Source: an uncultured Clostridia bacterium (lineage in GTDB: Bacteria; Bacillota; Clostridia; Oscillospirales; Ruminococcaceae). Taken from it: a DNA stretch of 64,000 nucleotides. Under the pieces are notes generated by a model. It was not told where the DNA came from, did no database searches, and saw only the letters and a list, made by a program, of their open reading frames with translations. The first letter of the stretch is position 1. The number at the start of each line of letters is the position of its first letter. Of this stretch, positions 25,270-34,531 are shown one piece after another. The DNA lies in assembly GCA_947631575.1 (NCBI GenBank), contig CANRLW010000001.1, forward strand, positions 62,001 to 126,000. Direction: 5' to 3'. Made by a program: the position numbers and the translations under genes.

Positions 25270-26130
25270 TCAGCCTACCGCCTCAATAGTATAAGTAAAC
25301 GTTTTTTCTTCTCCCGCTTTAGCTATAACGACTCCCATCTTCTCCGCGAAAATGCCCGAGCAATCGTCATAATCCTGCGAGCCGCACCACGGCTCAATGC
25401 ACAAAAAAGGCGCATTTTTTGCCTGCCATAAGCCCAGCCCCGTGAAATCCGGGAACTTAACGCAAAGCCCTTTTCCGTCCTTGTCTAAGAGCGTGACCGC
25501 GCGCGAAACGGGGTGCTCCATATGCAATACATCGTTCATAAACATATCATGGTTAAGCGGCATTATCTTGCTGTTTTCAATTATCGTGCGGCGGTTGTCG
25601 TGTTCATAAACTCCCGTCTTGGTGTTGTAGTTCGGAATGACCGCTGTTTCTTCCTTTTCAAATTCAAGATGATAGTCCGTAAATTCTCCCGGGCAGGCAA
25701 ACGCAGGGTGCGCGCCAATGCAGAACGGCATATCTTCAGAACCGTTGTTCTTAACAGTCTGAGTTATTTTGATCCCGTTCTCCATGAGAGTATATGCAAT
25801 CGTAAACTTAAAATCAAACGGATATACCGACTTTGTGGTTTCGTTCGGTGTGAGCGAAAAAATTACCTCGCTTTCGCTTTCACTTTCTTTTGTCAGGAGA
25901 AAATCACGCGCAAAGCCGTGCTTAGGGATACGATATTCTTCCCCTCCGATAACGGTTTTCTTGTTTTTAAGTGTGCCGATCATCGGAAACAGCAGGGGAG
26001 AAGTGTTCGCCCAGAACTTGGGGTCTGCGTTCCACATAAGCTCTCTGCCGTTTACTACGAGCGACTTCAGTTCAGCGCCCTTCTGACAGATCTTCGCGGA
26101 ACAATTTTTTGAACTAAGAACGATTTTCAT
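25270..26130 (-). CDS. Aldose 1-epimerase family protein (LacX-like)
   Basis: A 286-residue beta-sandwich sugar mutarotase homologue. Candidate catalytic residues are His71 (IPKHGFARDF), His141 (CIGAHPAFACP) and Glu246 (LCIEPWCGSQDY). The length and these motifs place it with the LacX/YeaD-like group whose sugar is often unknown. AAGGAGG precedes the ATG. It has its own promoter at 26197-26169 and a repeat-derived hairpin after its stop. Confidence 0.92.
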   Translation of the reverse strand: MKIVLSSKNCSAKICQKGAELKSLVVNGRELMWNADPKFWANTSPLLFPMIGTLKNKKTVIGGEEYRIPKHGFARDFLLTKESESESEVIFSLTPNETTKSVYPFDFKFTIAYTLMENGIKITQTVKNNGSEDMPFCIGAHPAFACPGEFTDYHLEFEKEETAVIPNYNTKTGVYEHDNRRTIIENSKIMPLNHDMFMNDVLHMEHPVSRAVTLLDKDGKGLCVKFPDFTGLGLWQAKNAPFLCIEPWCGSQDYDDCSGIFAEKMGVVIAKAGEEKTFTYTIEAVG

Positions 26131-26168
26131 AAAATAAACCTCCTTGGATTTAAAAATTTTCTATTTCA

Positions 26169-26197
26169 ATTATACATCATATGGTTAAAAAAATCAA
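26169..26197 (-). promoter_or_regulatory. Promoter of the aldose epimerase gene
   Basis: On the minus strand: TTGATT (26197-26192), 17 bases, TATAAT (26174-26169). The -35 overlaps the stop codon of the upstream beta-propeller gene. Confidence 0.65.
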
Positions 26198-27447
26198 GTG
26201 AATTTCGGAGTTTTGTCCGAATGTTTTTTGATCCATGCTCTTAAAATAAGAACAAGGAAAACTATAATGGCGATAAACAGCAACAGCTTTAAAACAATTG
26301 TCAGTATATCGTTTTCCCTTATGGCGAGAACATAGATCTGCCCCTTTGCATCGCGGAAATACATTGTTCCGCTTTCAGATACGGCAATTTTCCCGTTAGT
26401 AAAATCTATTATCTTCACTATCTCATTCAGCGACAATTCGTCCTCATTGTCAAGTACGGAATAAAGATACCATTTTCCTTCGCTTTCAACCGGGCTTACA
26501 ACATAAGTCCTGAATCCGCTCCCCGTTGTAATAATCGGAGAACAGCCGTTTTTAAGTTCGGGATAAGTTTTCGTTACTTCCATATTCAGCGCGTCAACAA
26601 CATAAAACCCGTTTTCTGACGAAACAAACAGCTTGTTATCTATCTCTGCGGGAGCGCTTATGCCGCTGCCTATTTCCAGTTCTGAAAGCGCCTCGGCATC
26701 TCCCTTGTCATTCAGACGCAGCTTATACAACATTCCGTTTTCCGCGGTCATAAACACCGCATATTTCCCCGCATAAACATATTTCAAAGTCCCGCCGATT
26801 TCGTTTTCGGAATATCCGCTGTTATCTATTTCGTGAACAACGAGCTTGTTATTGCACCCAAAAACCACAAACTCCCCGTAAAGTCCCGCTGATGTAACGG
26901 GGTATTCACTTTTGTATTCCCATAGTATGTCGAAGTTATTGCCATAATCAGCGCAGATAAACGAATATCCCACATCATTTTTCACGCCGAAGTAAACCAG
27001 CTTGTCTATAGCCGCAATGTCCGTTGTTATTTCTCCGAATTGCTTTGAAAGATTAACTGTCATATTTTCAATGTCAACAGCAGCTATCTTCGTCCTTGTC
27101 GCTTGGAAAAGAATGTCGTTCATTATAACGCCGCGCGAGTTTTCCGAGACCTTTTCATCAAGCTCGGCGGTCATTTCTGTTTCGCCCGTTTTTTCGTTTA
27201 TTTTAAAAATTTTGTTTCCGGTCGGCGAGAGCAAGAATTCCTTGTACGCAAGAGGCACGCCCGCAGTTTCCGCCTCGCCCGTGCTGAAACGTATCTCTAC
27301 ATATCCCTTGTCGTAGGGCGTTCTTGCGTTTAAGACATTGCTTTCTCCCATAAAACCAGCGTTTTTAATAGATGTCGCGCTTTCGGCAATGGCGCATATG
27401 CTTAACATAATTGAAAGCACGACCGCAACAAATGCATACTTTTTCAA
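26194..27447 (-). CDS. Exported beta-propeller (PQQ-like) membrane-anchored protein
   Basis: A 417-residue protein with an N-terminal signal peptide (KKYAFVAVVLSIMLSICAIA), a domain of repeated beta strands of PQQ/WD-like type (KIFKINEKTGETEMTAELDE; KIAAVDIENMTVNLSKQFGE; FVSSENGFYVVDALNMEVTK) and a C-terminal membrane helix at about residues 380-402 followed by a basic tail. The start is TTG at 27447, overlapping the addA stop (TTGA), so it is translationally coupled to addA; GGAGAGG lies upstream. The function is unknown, and no link to recombination is apparent. No catalytic motif is seen. Confidence 0.8.
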   Translation of the reverse strand: MKKYAFVAVVLSIMLSICAIAESATSIKNAGFMGESNVLNARTPYDKGYVEIRFSTGEAETAGVPLAYKEFLLSPTGNKIFKINEKTGETEMTAELDEKVSENSRGVIMNDILFQATRTKIAAVDIENMTVNLSKQFGEITTDIAAIDKLVYFGVKNDVGYSFICADYGNNFDILWEYKSEYPVTSAGLYGEFVVFGCNNKLVVHEIDNSGYSENEIGGTLKYVYAGKYAVFMTAENGMLYKLRLNDKGDAEALSELEIGSGISAPAEIDNKLFVSSENGFYVVDALNMEVTKTYPELKNGCSPIITTGSGFRTYVVSPVESEGKWYLYSVLDNEDELSLNEIVKIIDFTNGKIAVSESGTMYFRDAKGQIYVLAIRENDILTIVLKLLLFIAIIVFLVLILRAWIKKHSDKTPKFT

Positions 27448-30400
27448 ATCTTTACTGCCTCTCCGTTTGCAAAGGAATAGAGATATATCTCCTTTACGGG
27501 CTTTCCGAAAAGTTTTGGAGCTACAGCCGCGTAAATTTTGACCTGAAGTGAATAATTCTCTTTTTCCTTTATTAAATTTTCCTTGGAGTCGGACTTGTAA
27601 TCCACTATCACAATTCCGTCGTCCTCTTCAAAAAACATATCTATCTGCCCTTGTATAGCCGCATTTTTGCCTATATCGGGAATGCCCGAGTCGCTTTCCG
27701 AGATCTCCGCATAAAATGAATGTTCGCGTTCAATGCGGCGGCTGTTGAGCATTCTTTGACCTAAATCGCCCGAAAAGAATTTAACGATCCTTTCGCTGTT
27801 TACGAGCATTCTTTCTTCTTCGCTAAGTTTTCCTGCATTGCACAATTCGGATACCGCCTTTTTTACAGCGGCGTTCATATCCGCAGAAGAACGTATCGCC
27901 GAAAGGGAAATATGCTCCATGGTGTGGTGATAGGCGTTTCCGACGTCAGTGCCTTTAACTTTAGAAGTTGCCGCAAACTTAGGCTTTGTAAGCACAAAAG
28001 GCATTACTTCGTTTTTGTGCGCAAGCTCTGTTACGGAATACTTTATTCGACTGACGGTTTCGGGTTCGTTACAATATTTTTTGTCAATTATTTCTTTGAG
28101 TTCATTTACCATTGTACGGTCAATTTCAGGTACTTCAGTGGCGATATTTTCCGCTTTTGTTTCTTTGTTATTCTTATCGGTAATAAACGTCGTCTTATAA
28201 CCTTTTCCGATAAGATTTCTCCATATCCACTTAAACGGAATTGTCCCATTGTAAAAATCTGGGTGAAATGTCGGAGTTTCTTCTTCCTCTTTAAATTTTC
28301 CGACCATAATGAGCTTTTCCATTGCTCTCGTCATAGCAACATAAAGAAGTCTAAGCTCTTCGCCTACTGGCCTTTTCTTGTTTAAAAGTCCTATGGCGGT
28401 GTGTGCAAATGTATCAGCCTGATACCGCGCGTCTTTGTCAACAAAACTTATCGAAAAATACTTGTCGTGGTTTAGGAGAAATTTTCCCGAATAGTCCTTA
28501 TTGCTGGACTTATCCTGTAGCTCGGCAAGTATGCATACAGGAACTTCAAGCCCCTTGCTCGCGTGAAACGTCATTATTCTTACGGAGTTTGCCGCGTCCT
28601 CCGGAGCGGACGCCTCTTCGATCTCTCCGCGCTTTGTTTCTTTTGACCTGTTTAAAAACCTCAGAAAATCGCAGAGCGTCCCGCCGTCACGAGAAACAAA
28701 ATCCTCTGCCGTCTTTTCAAAAAGTCGGAGATTTGCGGTCCTTTTCGCACTTTCATCAAGTGCGCATACTACCGAGTAAATGTCCGTATCCGCGCATATC
28801 TTCCGTATAAGGTCAACGACCGAGTTGTTGCTCATAAATTTGCGGAAACGTTCTATATCGTTTTCTGCACAAAGCGCCTTTTCATTTATTTCTCTTATTA
28901 TGCCTTTTTCATAAAGCGCTCTTTCACATTCTTCTGCTTTTTGCTTTTTTTCAGAGGTATATTCCGACGGGTCGTCTTTTGTAGTAGTGCAGAATTTCAG
29001 ACATTCAAACAGCGCATAGTTTTTAAGGCTTTTGGAAATATCTTTCGTATTCTCTTCGTCTAAATCGTCCGGAAAACCCAGCGTGCCAAGTTTCAGCTTT
29101 GCCGTTTCATCCGCGCTAAGCCTGTAGAGCGGCGACATGAGAATATGCAAAAGTTCCTTGTCACAAAGCGGGTTGTCTATAACTTTCAGATAATTTACGA
29201 GTATAGCTACTTCTTCAGATTCGAGTATATCTTTCCCACTTGAAACCACTGACGAAATGCCAAGCTTTGAAAGAGCGTCACGATATTCAGAGGCTTTATT
29301 GTTTTTCCTTAAAAGAATAGCAAAGTCCGAATAATTCGGTCTGCAAAGCTCACCGTTTTTGGTTATCTTAAAGTTTTCGTCGCTCATAAGCTCTTGTATC
29401 TTTCGCGCGACAAACTCCGACTGAGAGAGCGTCTGCGAATATACCGAATAAATTTCCGCATCGTATATCGAGTTGTCTTCTGTGTCGGGATAATTCGCCC
29501 CATAAACGAGCTTTGTCCTTTCTCCATAATCAACGCCGCCGTATTCTTCTGTCATAAGACCTGAAAAAGCGTCGTTCACTACGTCTATGACAGACGGTCT
29601 GCTCCTGAAATTTTTCGTCAGTAATCGCTCTTTAAAGCTATGATCGCCTTTGCAAAGCCCCGCCATAATTTCGGGATCGCCTCCGCGAAAGGCATAGATA
29701 GATTGTTTTATATCGCCCACATAGAACTGGCGTTCATTTCCGATAAGCCTGAAAATTTCCGCCTGTACATCGTTGCAGTCCTGAAACTCATCTACTATAA
29801 CACACGAAAATCTCTTTGAAAGCAGCTCGCGGAAATCATCGTCTTTTTTCAGCTTGTCAAGTAAGAGCAACTCGCAGTCAGAAAAGTCTATATATCCTCC
29901 CGCGCGTTTTATATCGCGGAAATAATTCTCGTAAATCCTAAGCAATTTTACAAACGCCGAAATTACCGTTTTGTTATGAGAAAGGTTATCTTCTTCTTCG
30001 GCTTTTGAAACAGCTATTTTACCCAGCTCGTCAAATATGATATCCGTATATTTTTTGTAGGCGGAAAAAGCTTTTTTTATGTCGTTTTGCGGGTCCTCTC
30101 TGCCGAGTGTGGGCGCGCCTAGTTGAGCGGCTGTCGTCAGCTTTTCGAGAGTATCGAGCGACGGAGAGCTTAAAAATTCCTTTAATAGGTTTTCTATGTT
30201 TGACAGACAGCCGATATAGTCGGACATTTTGTTTAAGACATTGAGCTTCTTTTCCTTTTTCTTTTTGTCCTTTTCAGTTTCACAAAGTTTGCTGTATTCT
30301 GTATAAGCATCAGTCATATATGGGTGATAGTGTAAAGCCCTTTTGTACTGTTCTTCTGCAAATTCCGTATAAACCGGCATATACAGCTTTACGAGATTTT

Positions 30401-31043
30401 CAATGCTGTCATAAATTCCTACCGAATCATTGAGCCATTTTTCACTGTCTGCATAAGAACTTAGCTTGTCTGCTGCTGAAACTATCTTTTCAAAAAGCGC
30501 CCTGTCGTCCTCAAAATTAAACGAATAGAACAGAAGTTTTCTCTCGTTTTCGCCAAAGATATCGCCTGTGTAAAAATCCTTTTTTGCTAGCTCAATTGCG
30601 TCCGTCTGCATAGATGCTATCTTTGTTTCGTCTGCGATAGTAACGTTTACGGGAAGGTCGAATTTTTCGATATTGTCCCTTATTATCCCTAGACAAAAAG
30701 AGTTTATTGTAGAGATACAGGCATTTCTGAGCCTTGAGGACTGTTCTATGAGAAAGTCGCGCTCGCTCCCGTTTTCAAGCTCTTCTATGCGCTTTGCAAG
30801 AGCCGCACTTAGCTTGTCGCGCATATTCTGCGTTGCGTTTACAGTAAATGTAAGTATAACAAGAGAATCCGCTCTCACGGGGTCGTTATAGTCGGAAATA
30901 AGCCTCAATACTCTTTCTACAAGCATTGTAGTTTTTCCCGTGCCTGCCGCCGCCGAAACAACCGTTGGCTCTTGCAGAGCGGCGTTTATTGCTTTTTCTT
31001 GTTCAGGCGTAGGCTTTTTTACGTCGTTATTATTTTCACTCAT
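27444..31043 (-). CDS. addA: ATP-dependent helicase/nuclease subunit AddA
   Basis: AddA is the UvrD-type motor and one nuclease of the AddAB complex, which processes double-strand breaks for recombination. The protein has 1199 residues, as expected. Walker A is AAAGTGKT (residues 31-38), Walker B with CVIVDEFQDCND, helicase motif III/IV in FYVGDIKQSIYAFRGGDPEI, and MTFHASKGLEVPVCILAEL near the second RecA domain. The C-terminal RecB-like nuclease site is GIVIVDYKSDSKEN. AAAGGAG precedes the ATG. It follows addB after 11 bases. Confidence 0.97.
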   Translation of the reverse strand: MSENNNDVKKPTPEQEKAINAALQEPTVVSAAAGTGKTTMLVERVLRLISDYNDPVRADSLVILTFTVNATQNMRDKLSAALAKRIEELENGSERDFLIEQSSRLRNACISTINSFCLGIIRDNIEKFDLPVNVTIADETKIASMQTDAIELAKKDFYTGDIFGENERKLLFYSFNFEDDRALFEKIVSAADKLSSYADSEKWLNDSVGIYDSIENLVKLYMPVYTEFAEEQYKRALHYHPYMTDAYTEYSKLCETEKDKKKKEKKLNVLNKMSDYIGCLSNIENLLKEFLSSPSLDTLEKLTTAAQLGAPTLGREDPQNDIKKAFSAYKKYTDIIFDELGKIAVSKAEEEDNLSHNKTVISAFVKLLRIYENYFRDIKRAGGYIDFSDCELLLLDKLKKDDDFRELLSKRFSCVIVDEFQDCNDVQAEIFRLIGNERQFYVGDIKQSIYAFRGGDPEIMAGLCKGDHSFKERLLTKNFRSRPSVIDVVNDAFSGLMTEEYGGVDYGERTKLVYGANYPDTEDNSIYDAEIYSVYSQTLSQSEFVARKIQELMSDENFKITKNGELCRPNYSDFAILLRKNNKASEYRDALSKLGISSVVSSGKDILESEEVAILVNYLKVIDNPLCDKELLHILMSPLYRLSADETAKLKLGTLGFPDDLDEENTKDISKSLKNYALFECLKFCTTTKDDPSEYTSEKKQKAEECERALYEKGIIREINEKALCAENDIERFRKFMSNNSVVDLIRKICADTDIYSVVCALDESAKRTANLRLFEKTAEDFVSRDGGTLCDFLRFLNRSKETKRGEIEEASAPEDAANSVRIMTFHASKGLEVPVCILAELQDKSSNKDYSGKFLLNHDKYFSISFVDKDARYQADTFAHTAIGLLNKKRPVGEELRLLYVAMTRAMEKLIMVGKFKEEEETPTFHPDFYNGTIPFKWIWRNLIGKGYKTTFITDKNNKETKAENIATEVPEIDRTMVNELKEIIDKKYCNEPETVSRIKYSVTELAHKNEVMPFVLTKPKFAATSKVKGTDVGNAYHHTMEHISLSAIRSSADMNAAVKKAVSELCNAGKLSEEERMLVNSERIVKFFSGDLGQRMLNSRRIEREHSFYAEISESDSGIPDIGKNAAIQGQIDMFFEEDDGIVIVDYKSDSKENLIKEKENYSLQVKIYAAVAPKLFGKPVKEIYLYSFANGEAVKI

Positions 31044-31054
31044 TTTCTGCTCCT

Positions 31055-34000
31055 TTATGATTTGCTGGTACTGTTCTGACAGATATCGCCGAACTCACAA
31101 TATTTGCACGGGTCGGGCTGGTCATTCTTTTTATCCTTGGAATTTTTCTCCGGAAGGGTTAGCGGAATGGCGCTTACGTCGCCATTATATATCTGTTTCA
31201 GCTTTTCGGTTATGTTTGATATACATTCTTCCGAGAGCGTTTTAAATTCATCAGCCGTCACTGAATTGTATTCGTTCAGAGAAAACGAGCCGCTTATTTC
31301 TTCGGCGATCTTTTGTTTCTTTTCTTCGTCATCGATCTGTATACAGGAGATGAGTTTGTCATTCAGTTTTTTCAGGTCGCTTTCAATTATCTCGTCATTT
31401 ATGTAAAGCCCTTCGGGACGGTAGTTCATTTCGAGAAGATAGAGCGCTTCCTGGCGGCTTTTTGCCGAACCCGCATTTTTTGAATTTATATAGCTTATCT
31501 CACCCGGAACAACGTCGATCGTCTCATTTTCGGAGTTTGCTTTACAAAGTGCCGTCAGATACAAAAGCATCTGGACGTTGACTCCGCTTTTAGCGTTATT
31601 CTTGTCAAATGACTTTCCGCTTGATTTATAGTCAATTACCCTTAAATACATGCGAGGTCTGCCGTCTTTTTCGGCATACATAGCGTCGAGTCTGTCGAGC
31701 TTTCCTCCGATATGTACTTTGGTATCGTCCGAAAGGTCTACCGCTATAGGCTTTGAAAATAGTGTAAAACCGCTTTCTTTTGCCGTGCTAAGTTCAACCT
31801 TGTTTTCGCTTTCTTCTGAAATATTCATCTCAAAAAACTGGGGATAATATTGCCTTACAGAAAGCTCGGTCTGTATCGTCAAAAGCAGATCCGCTGCGGA
31901 AGTAGCAATGTTTGAAAAAAGAAACATTGTTCTCTTGTCGTCCTCGGTATCGCCGTTTGTGTTAAGTTTCAGAAATTCAAAAAGATAATCTCTCGAAAGT
32001 TTCAAAAGCTCCCTGTTGCCGAGTTTTAAGAACTTGTCGGTCTTACCTTTATATTTTTCAAAAACCTTCTGCATTATATAGTGCATTGCATTGCCGCGGC
32101 TTAAATTGTTGAACTCGCGTTTATTTATCTCGCGGATACCAAGTTCTTTCGTGCAGAAAAATGAAAACGGACAAAGCATGAGCTTTTCTATCTGAGTTGC
32201 GCCAATCGCGATGTTTCCGTTTTTGGCAAGTGAGTTTTTAAACAGTTGTTTTGCCGAATTCTTCGACATTTTAAACATGTCGGATTTTCCCGGACCGCGC
32301 TTATCTTTTATCTCGTCTAGCTTTTTCACAAAATCCGCGTTCCCGCTGTTTTCAAGATACGCGCGCATCGCCGCATAAGACTTCGTGTTCTTTCTTAGAC
32401 TTTGTGCATAGCGCTGTTTTGTTGCCTTTATCGAGCGGCAGTAAAACAGGTCGTCAAGCTCTTCGGCTTTTATTGTCTTGATATTCGGAAAAACGCGCTT
32501 TATATCGCCGAAAATCGTAGAACGCGAGATATTGTTTCCCGAAGAGTCATATTCCGGACAACTTACGCTCAAAAATTCGGTCGGCAGGGAAACAGCCCTG
32601 TATACTCTGTACAGTGAAAGGCTGTATTGTTCTTTCATGTCTTTCAGCGACCGAGCGCGTATATCGTCGCCTGTCGTGTTTTCTCTTATAAGGTTTGTGA
32701 CAAGTTCAGCCTCGTATTCCGAAAAAATGCCCATGCCCGAAGAAACCTCGGGGATCTTTTCATAAGACGCTCCTACAATAAACGCGGCTTTTATGTTTCC
32801 CGCGCGCGTTCTGCCTATATCGCCGACCAGAACGCAGTCGCGGTATTGAGGCGGTTTTGCAAGGGAAGTCTGAGAGCAGATGTCTGAAAACAGTCTGTAG
32901 TATCCCTCAAGTGAAATGTTTTCTCCCGAAAGTTCCTCCTCGAGTACGCTGAAAATTTCTACAAGCGAGTTCCAGACCTGCTGATTTATATCTACAGCCT
33001 CTTTGTCAAAGTTTCCGTTTCTGTCATAACAGCGCGAATGAAGTGCCCTTTCTATGTCCGCTTTGTTTACGGCAAAATCATAGAGAGCGCGCGTTATCCC
33101 CGCACCGTCTTTGTTTTTCAGTTCTTCTCTAAGTTCCAGAATAGGCACAGCCACAGCTTTTCTTATTGTTTCGGCTTGTAAACGGTTAAAGTTATTTTCT
33201 CCGCCGAAAGTGAATTCTTTCTTCAGATGCTTTGCCGAAAGGTTCCATTCAAAAATGTAGTTTTCAAAAGTGTCAATTTCCTTGTTTGAAATTGCGCTTA
33301 TGTCGTCGTCGGTGCGCTTGCAGTAAAATCCTGTTTTAAGGCAAATAAGAACATTATCCTCAGTGAAATTTATCACCGCTTTCAAAAGCGTGATAAAGAA
33401 GTTTACAAGCGGACGGTAAAGTATAGGCTCAGGTATATCGAGGAAAAACGGTATCTCATATTTTTCAAAAGCGTCGCGGATATATTTCCCGTTTTCTGCG
33501 TCTGCACACAAAACCGCAATGTCGCGGTATAAAAAACCTTTGTCGAGGCAAAGTTCCTTTATCTTCGCCGCGGTATAGTCCGCCTCCTCATAAACTCCGC
33601 GCGCACTTACAAGCTCACAGCAGCCGTTCGGATCTTCTTCGCTCTTTGTGTTTCCGAAAAGTTTTTCCGAAAGCTCGCCTATCGGTCCGCAAAGCCTTTT
33701 GCTTAAATTTTCGGTCAATGTTTCGACTTCAATGTTTTCGCTCTCGGCATAGCTGCATATCCTGTCACGCTGAGAGCGCGTCCTGTCGAAAACATTTGCG
33801 CGTCGGTCTTCTTTCGTTCCTGTAACAAATGAAAAAACAACGTTCTTTGCTTTCGGTATCATTCTCCGTATAAATTCCATCTGGCTGCCTGTAAAATCGT
33901 TAAAGCAGTCAACAAATACCGACGAGCCCTCAAAAAAGTTGTTGTCCTTATCTGAAATTATCTTCGATGCCTTTTTTGTATAATCAAGACTGTCCGCATA

Positions 34001-34531
34001 TTTTGAAAGAAAATTGTCATAGCTTGCAAAGATCTTTCCGACGTCGGAAAGTTTTCTTATAACAGTCGACATGCCGTTGTTTTCGGACATTAAAAGCCCG
34101 CCCTCATCGCATAGATCTTCTGCTTTTAGACCTGCCGCCTTTAGCTGACCGACAGTATCGACCATCTTTCTGCAAAAGCCCGCTTTGTCCGCTACACTTC
34201 CGAGAGCTGAGAGCAAATTTTTCTGCTCGCGTACAGCTTTGTTCATTATAACGTTTTTTACCGTATCGTCTGCGGGCGGCATATTTTCGCCCTCGCTTTC
34301 GAGTATCTTCCGCGAAAGGGAAGTGAACGTAGTTACATTCACCCTGCAAAGCTCCGTCAGCAGTCCGCTTTTTTTAAGGTCGGAATATATCGTCTTTTCA
34401 GTTTCAAATTCAAACTGGTCGGGTACTATCAAAAAAACCGATTCATCGGTTTTGGAAAGCGTCTCGCACAATTCCTCGCGCATTTTCCTCGACACATCAT
34501 AGACCGCGCTGTTCTCGATGAATTTAATCAT
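31055..34531 (-). CDS. addB: ATP-dependent helicase/nuclease subunit AddB
   Basis: A 1158-residue partner of AddA. The N-terminus, where most AddB proteins carry a GxxGSGKT Walker A, reads MIKFIENSAVYDVSRKMREE, so the ATP-binding motif is lost. The C-terminal nuclease site is RVIDYKSSGKSFD. The iron-sulfur ligands are one Cys in LMLCPFSFFC and three in DPCKYCEFGDIC at the end, so the cluster should form. The ATG overlaps the stop of the upstream HAD-fusion gene by 4 bases. AddB is known to act as nuclease and Chi reader rather than motor, so loss of Walker A is tolerable. Confidence 0.93.
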   Translation of the reverse strand: MIKFIENSAVYDVSRKMREELCETLSKTDESVFLIVPDQFEFETEKTIYSDLKKSGLLTELCRVNVTTFTSLSRKILESEGENMPPADDTVKNVIMNKAVREQKNLLSALGSVADKAGFCRKMVDTVGQLKAAGLKAEDLCDEGGLLMSENNGMSTVIRKLSDVGKIFASYDNFLSKYADSLDYTKKASKIISDKDNNFFEGSSVFVDCFNDFTGSQMEFIRRMIPKAKNVVFSFVTGTKEDRRANVFDRTRSQRDRICSYAESENIEVETLTENLSKRLCGPIGELSEKLFGNTKSEEDPNGCCELVSARGVYEEADYTAAKIKELCLDKGFLYRDIAVLCADAENGKYIRDAFEKYEIPFFLDIPEPILYRPLVNFFITLLKAVINFTEDNVLICLKTGFYCKRTDDDISAISNKEIDTFENYIFEWNLSAKHLKKEFTFGGENNFNRLQAETIRKAVAVPILELREELKNKDGAGITRALYDFAVNKADIERALHSRCYDRNGNFDKEAVDINQQVWNSLVEIFSVLEEELSGENISLEGYYRLFSDICSQTSLAKPPQYRDCVLVGDIGRTRAGNIKAAFIVGASYEKIPEVSSGMGIFSEYEAELVTNLIRENTTGDDIRARSLKDMKEQYSLSLYRVYRAVSLPTEFLSVSCPEYDSSGNNISRSTIFGDIKRVFPNIKTIKAEELDDLFYCRSIKATKQRYAQSLRKNTKSYAAMRAYLENSGNADFVKKLDEIKDKRGPGKSDMFKMSKNSAKQLFKNSLAKNGNIAIGATQIEKLMLCPFSFFCTKELGIREINKREFNNLSRGNAMHYIMQKVFEKYKGKTDKFLKLGNRELLKLSRDYLFEFLKLNTNGDTEDDKRTMFLFSNIATSAADLLLTIQTELSVRQYYPQFFEMNISEESENKVELSTAKESGFTLFSKPIAVDLSDDTKVHIGGKLDRLDAMYAEKDGRPRMYLRVIDYKSSGKSFDKNNAKSGVNVQMLLYLTALCKANSENETIDVVPGEISYINSKNAGSAKSRQEALYLLEMNYRPEGLYINDEIIESDLKKLNDKLISCIQIDDEEKKQKIAEEISGSFSLNEYNSVTADEFKTLSEECISNITEKLKQIYNGDVSAIPLTLPEKNSKDKKNDQPDPCKYCEFGDICQNSTSKS

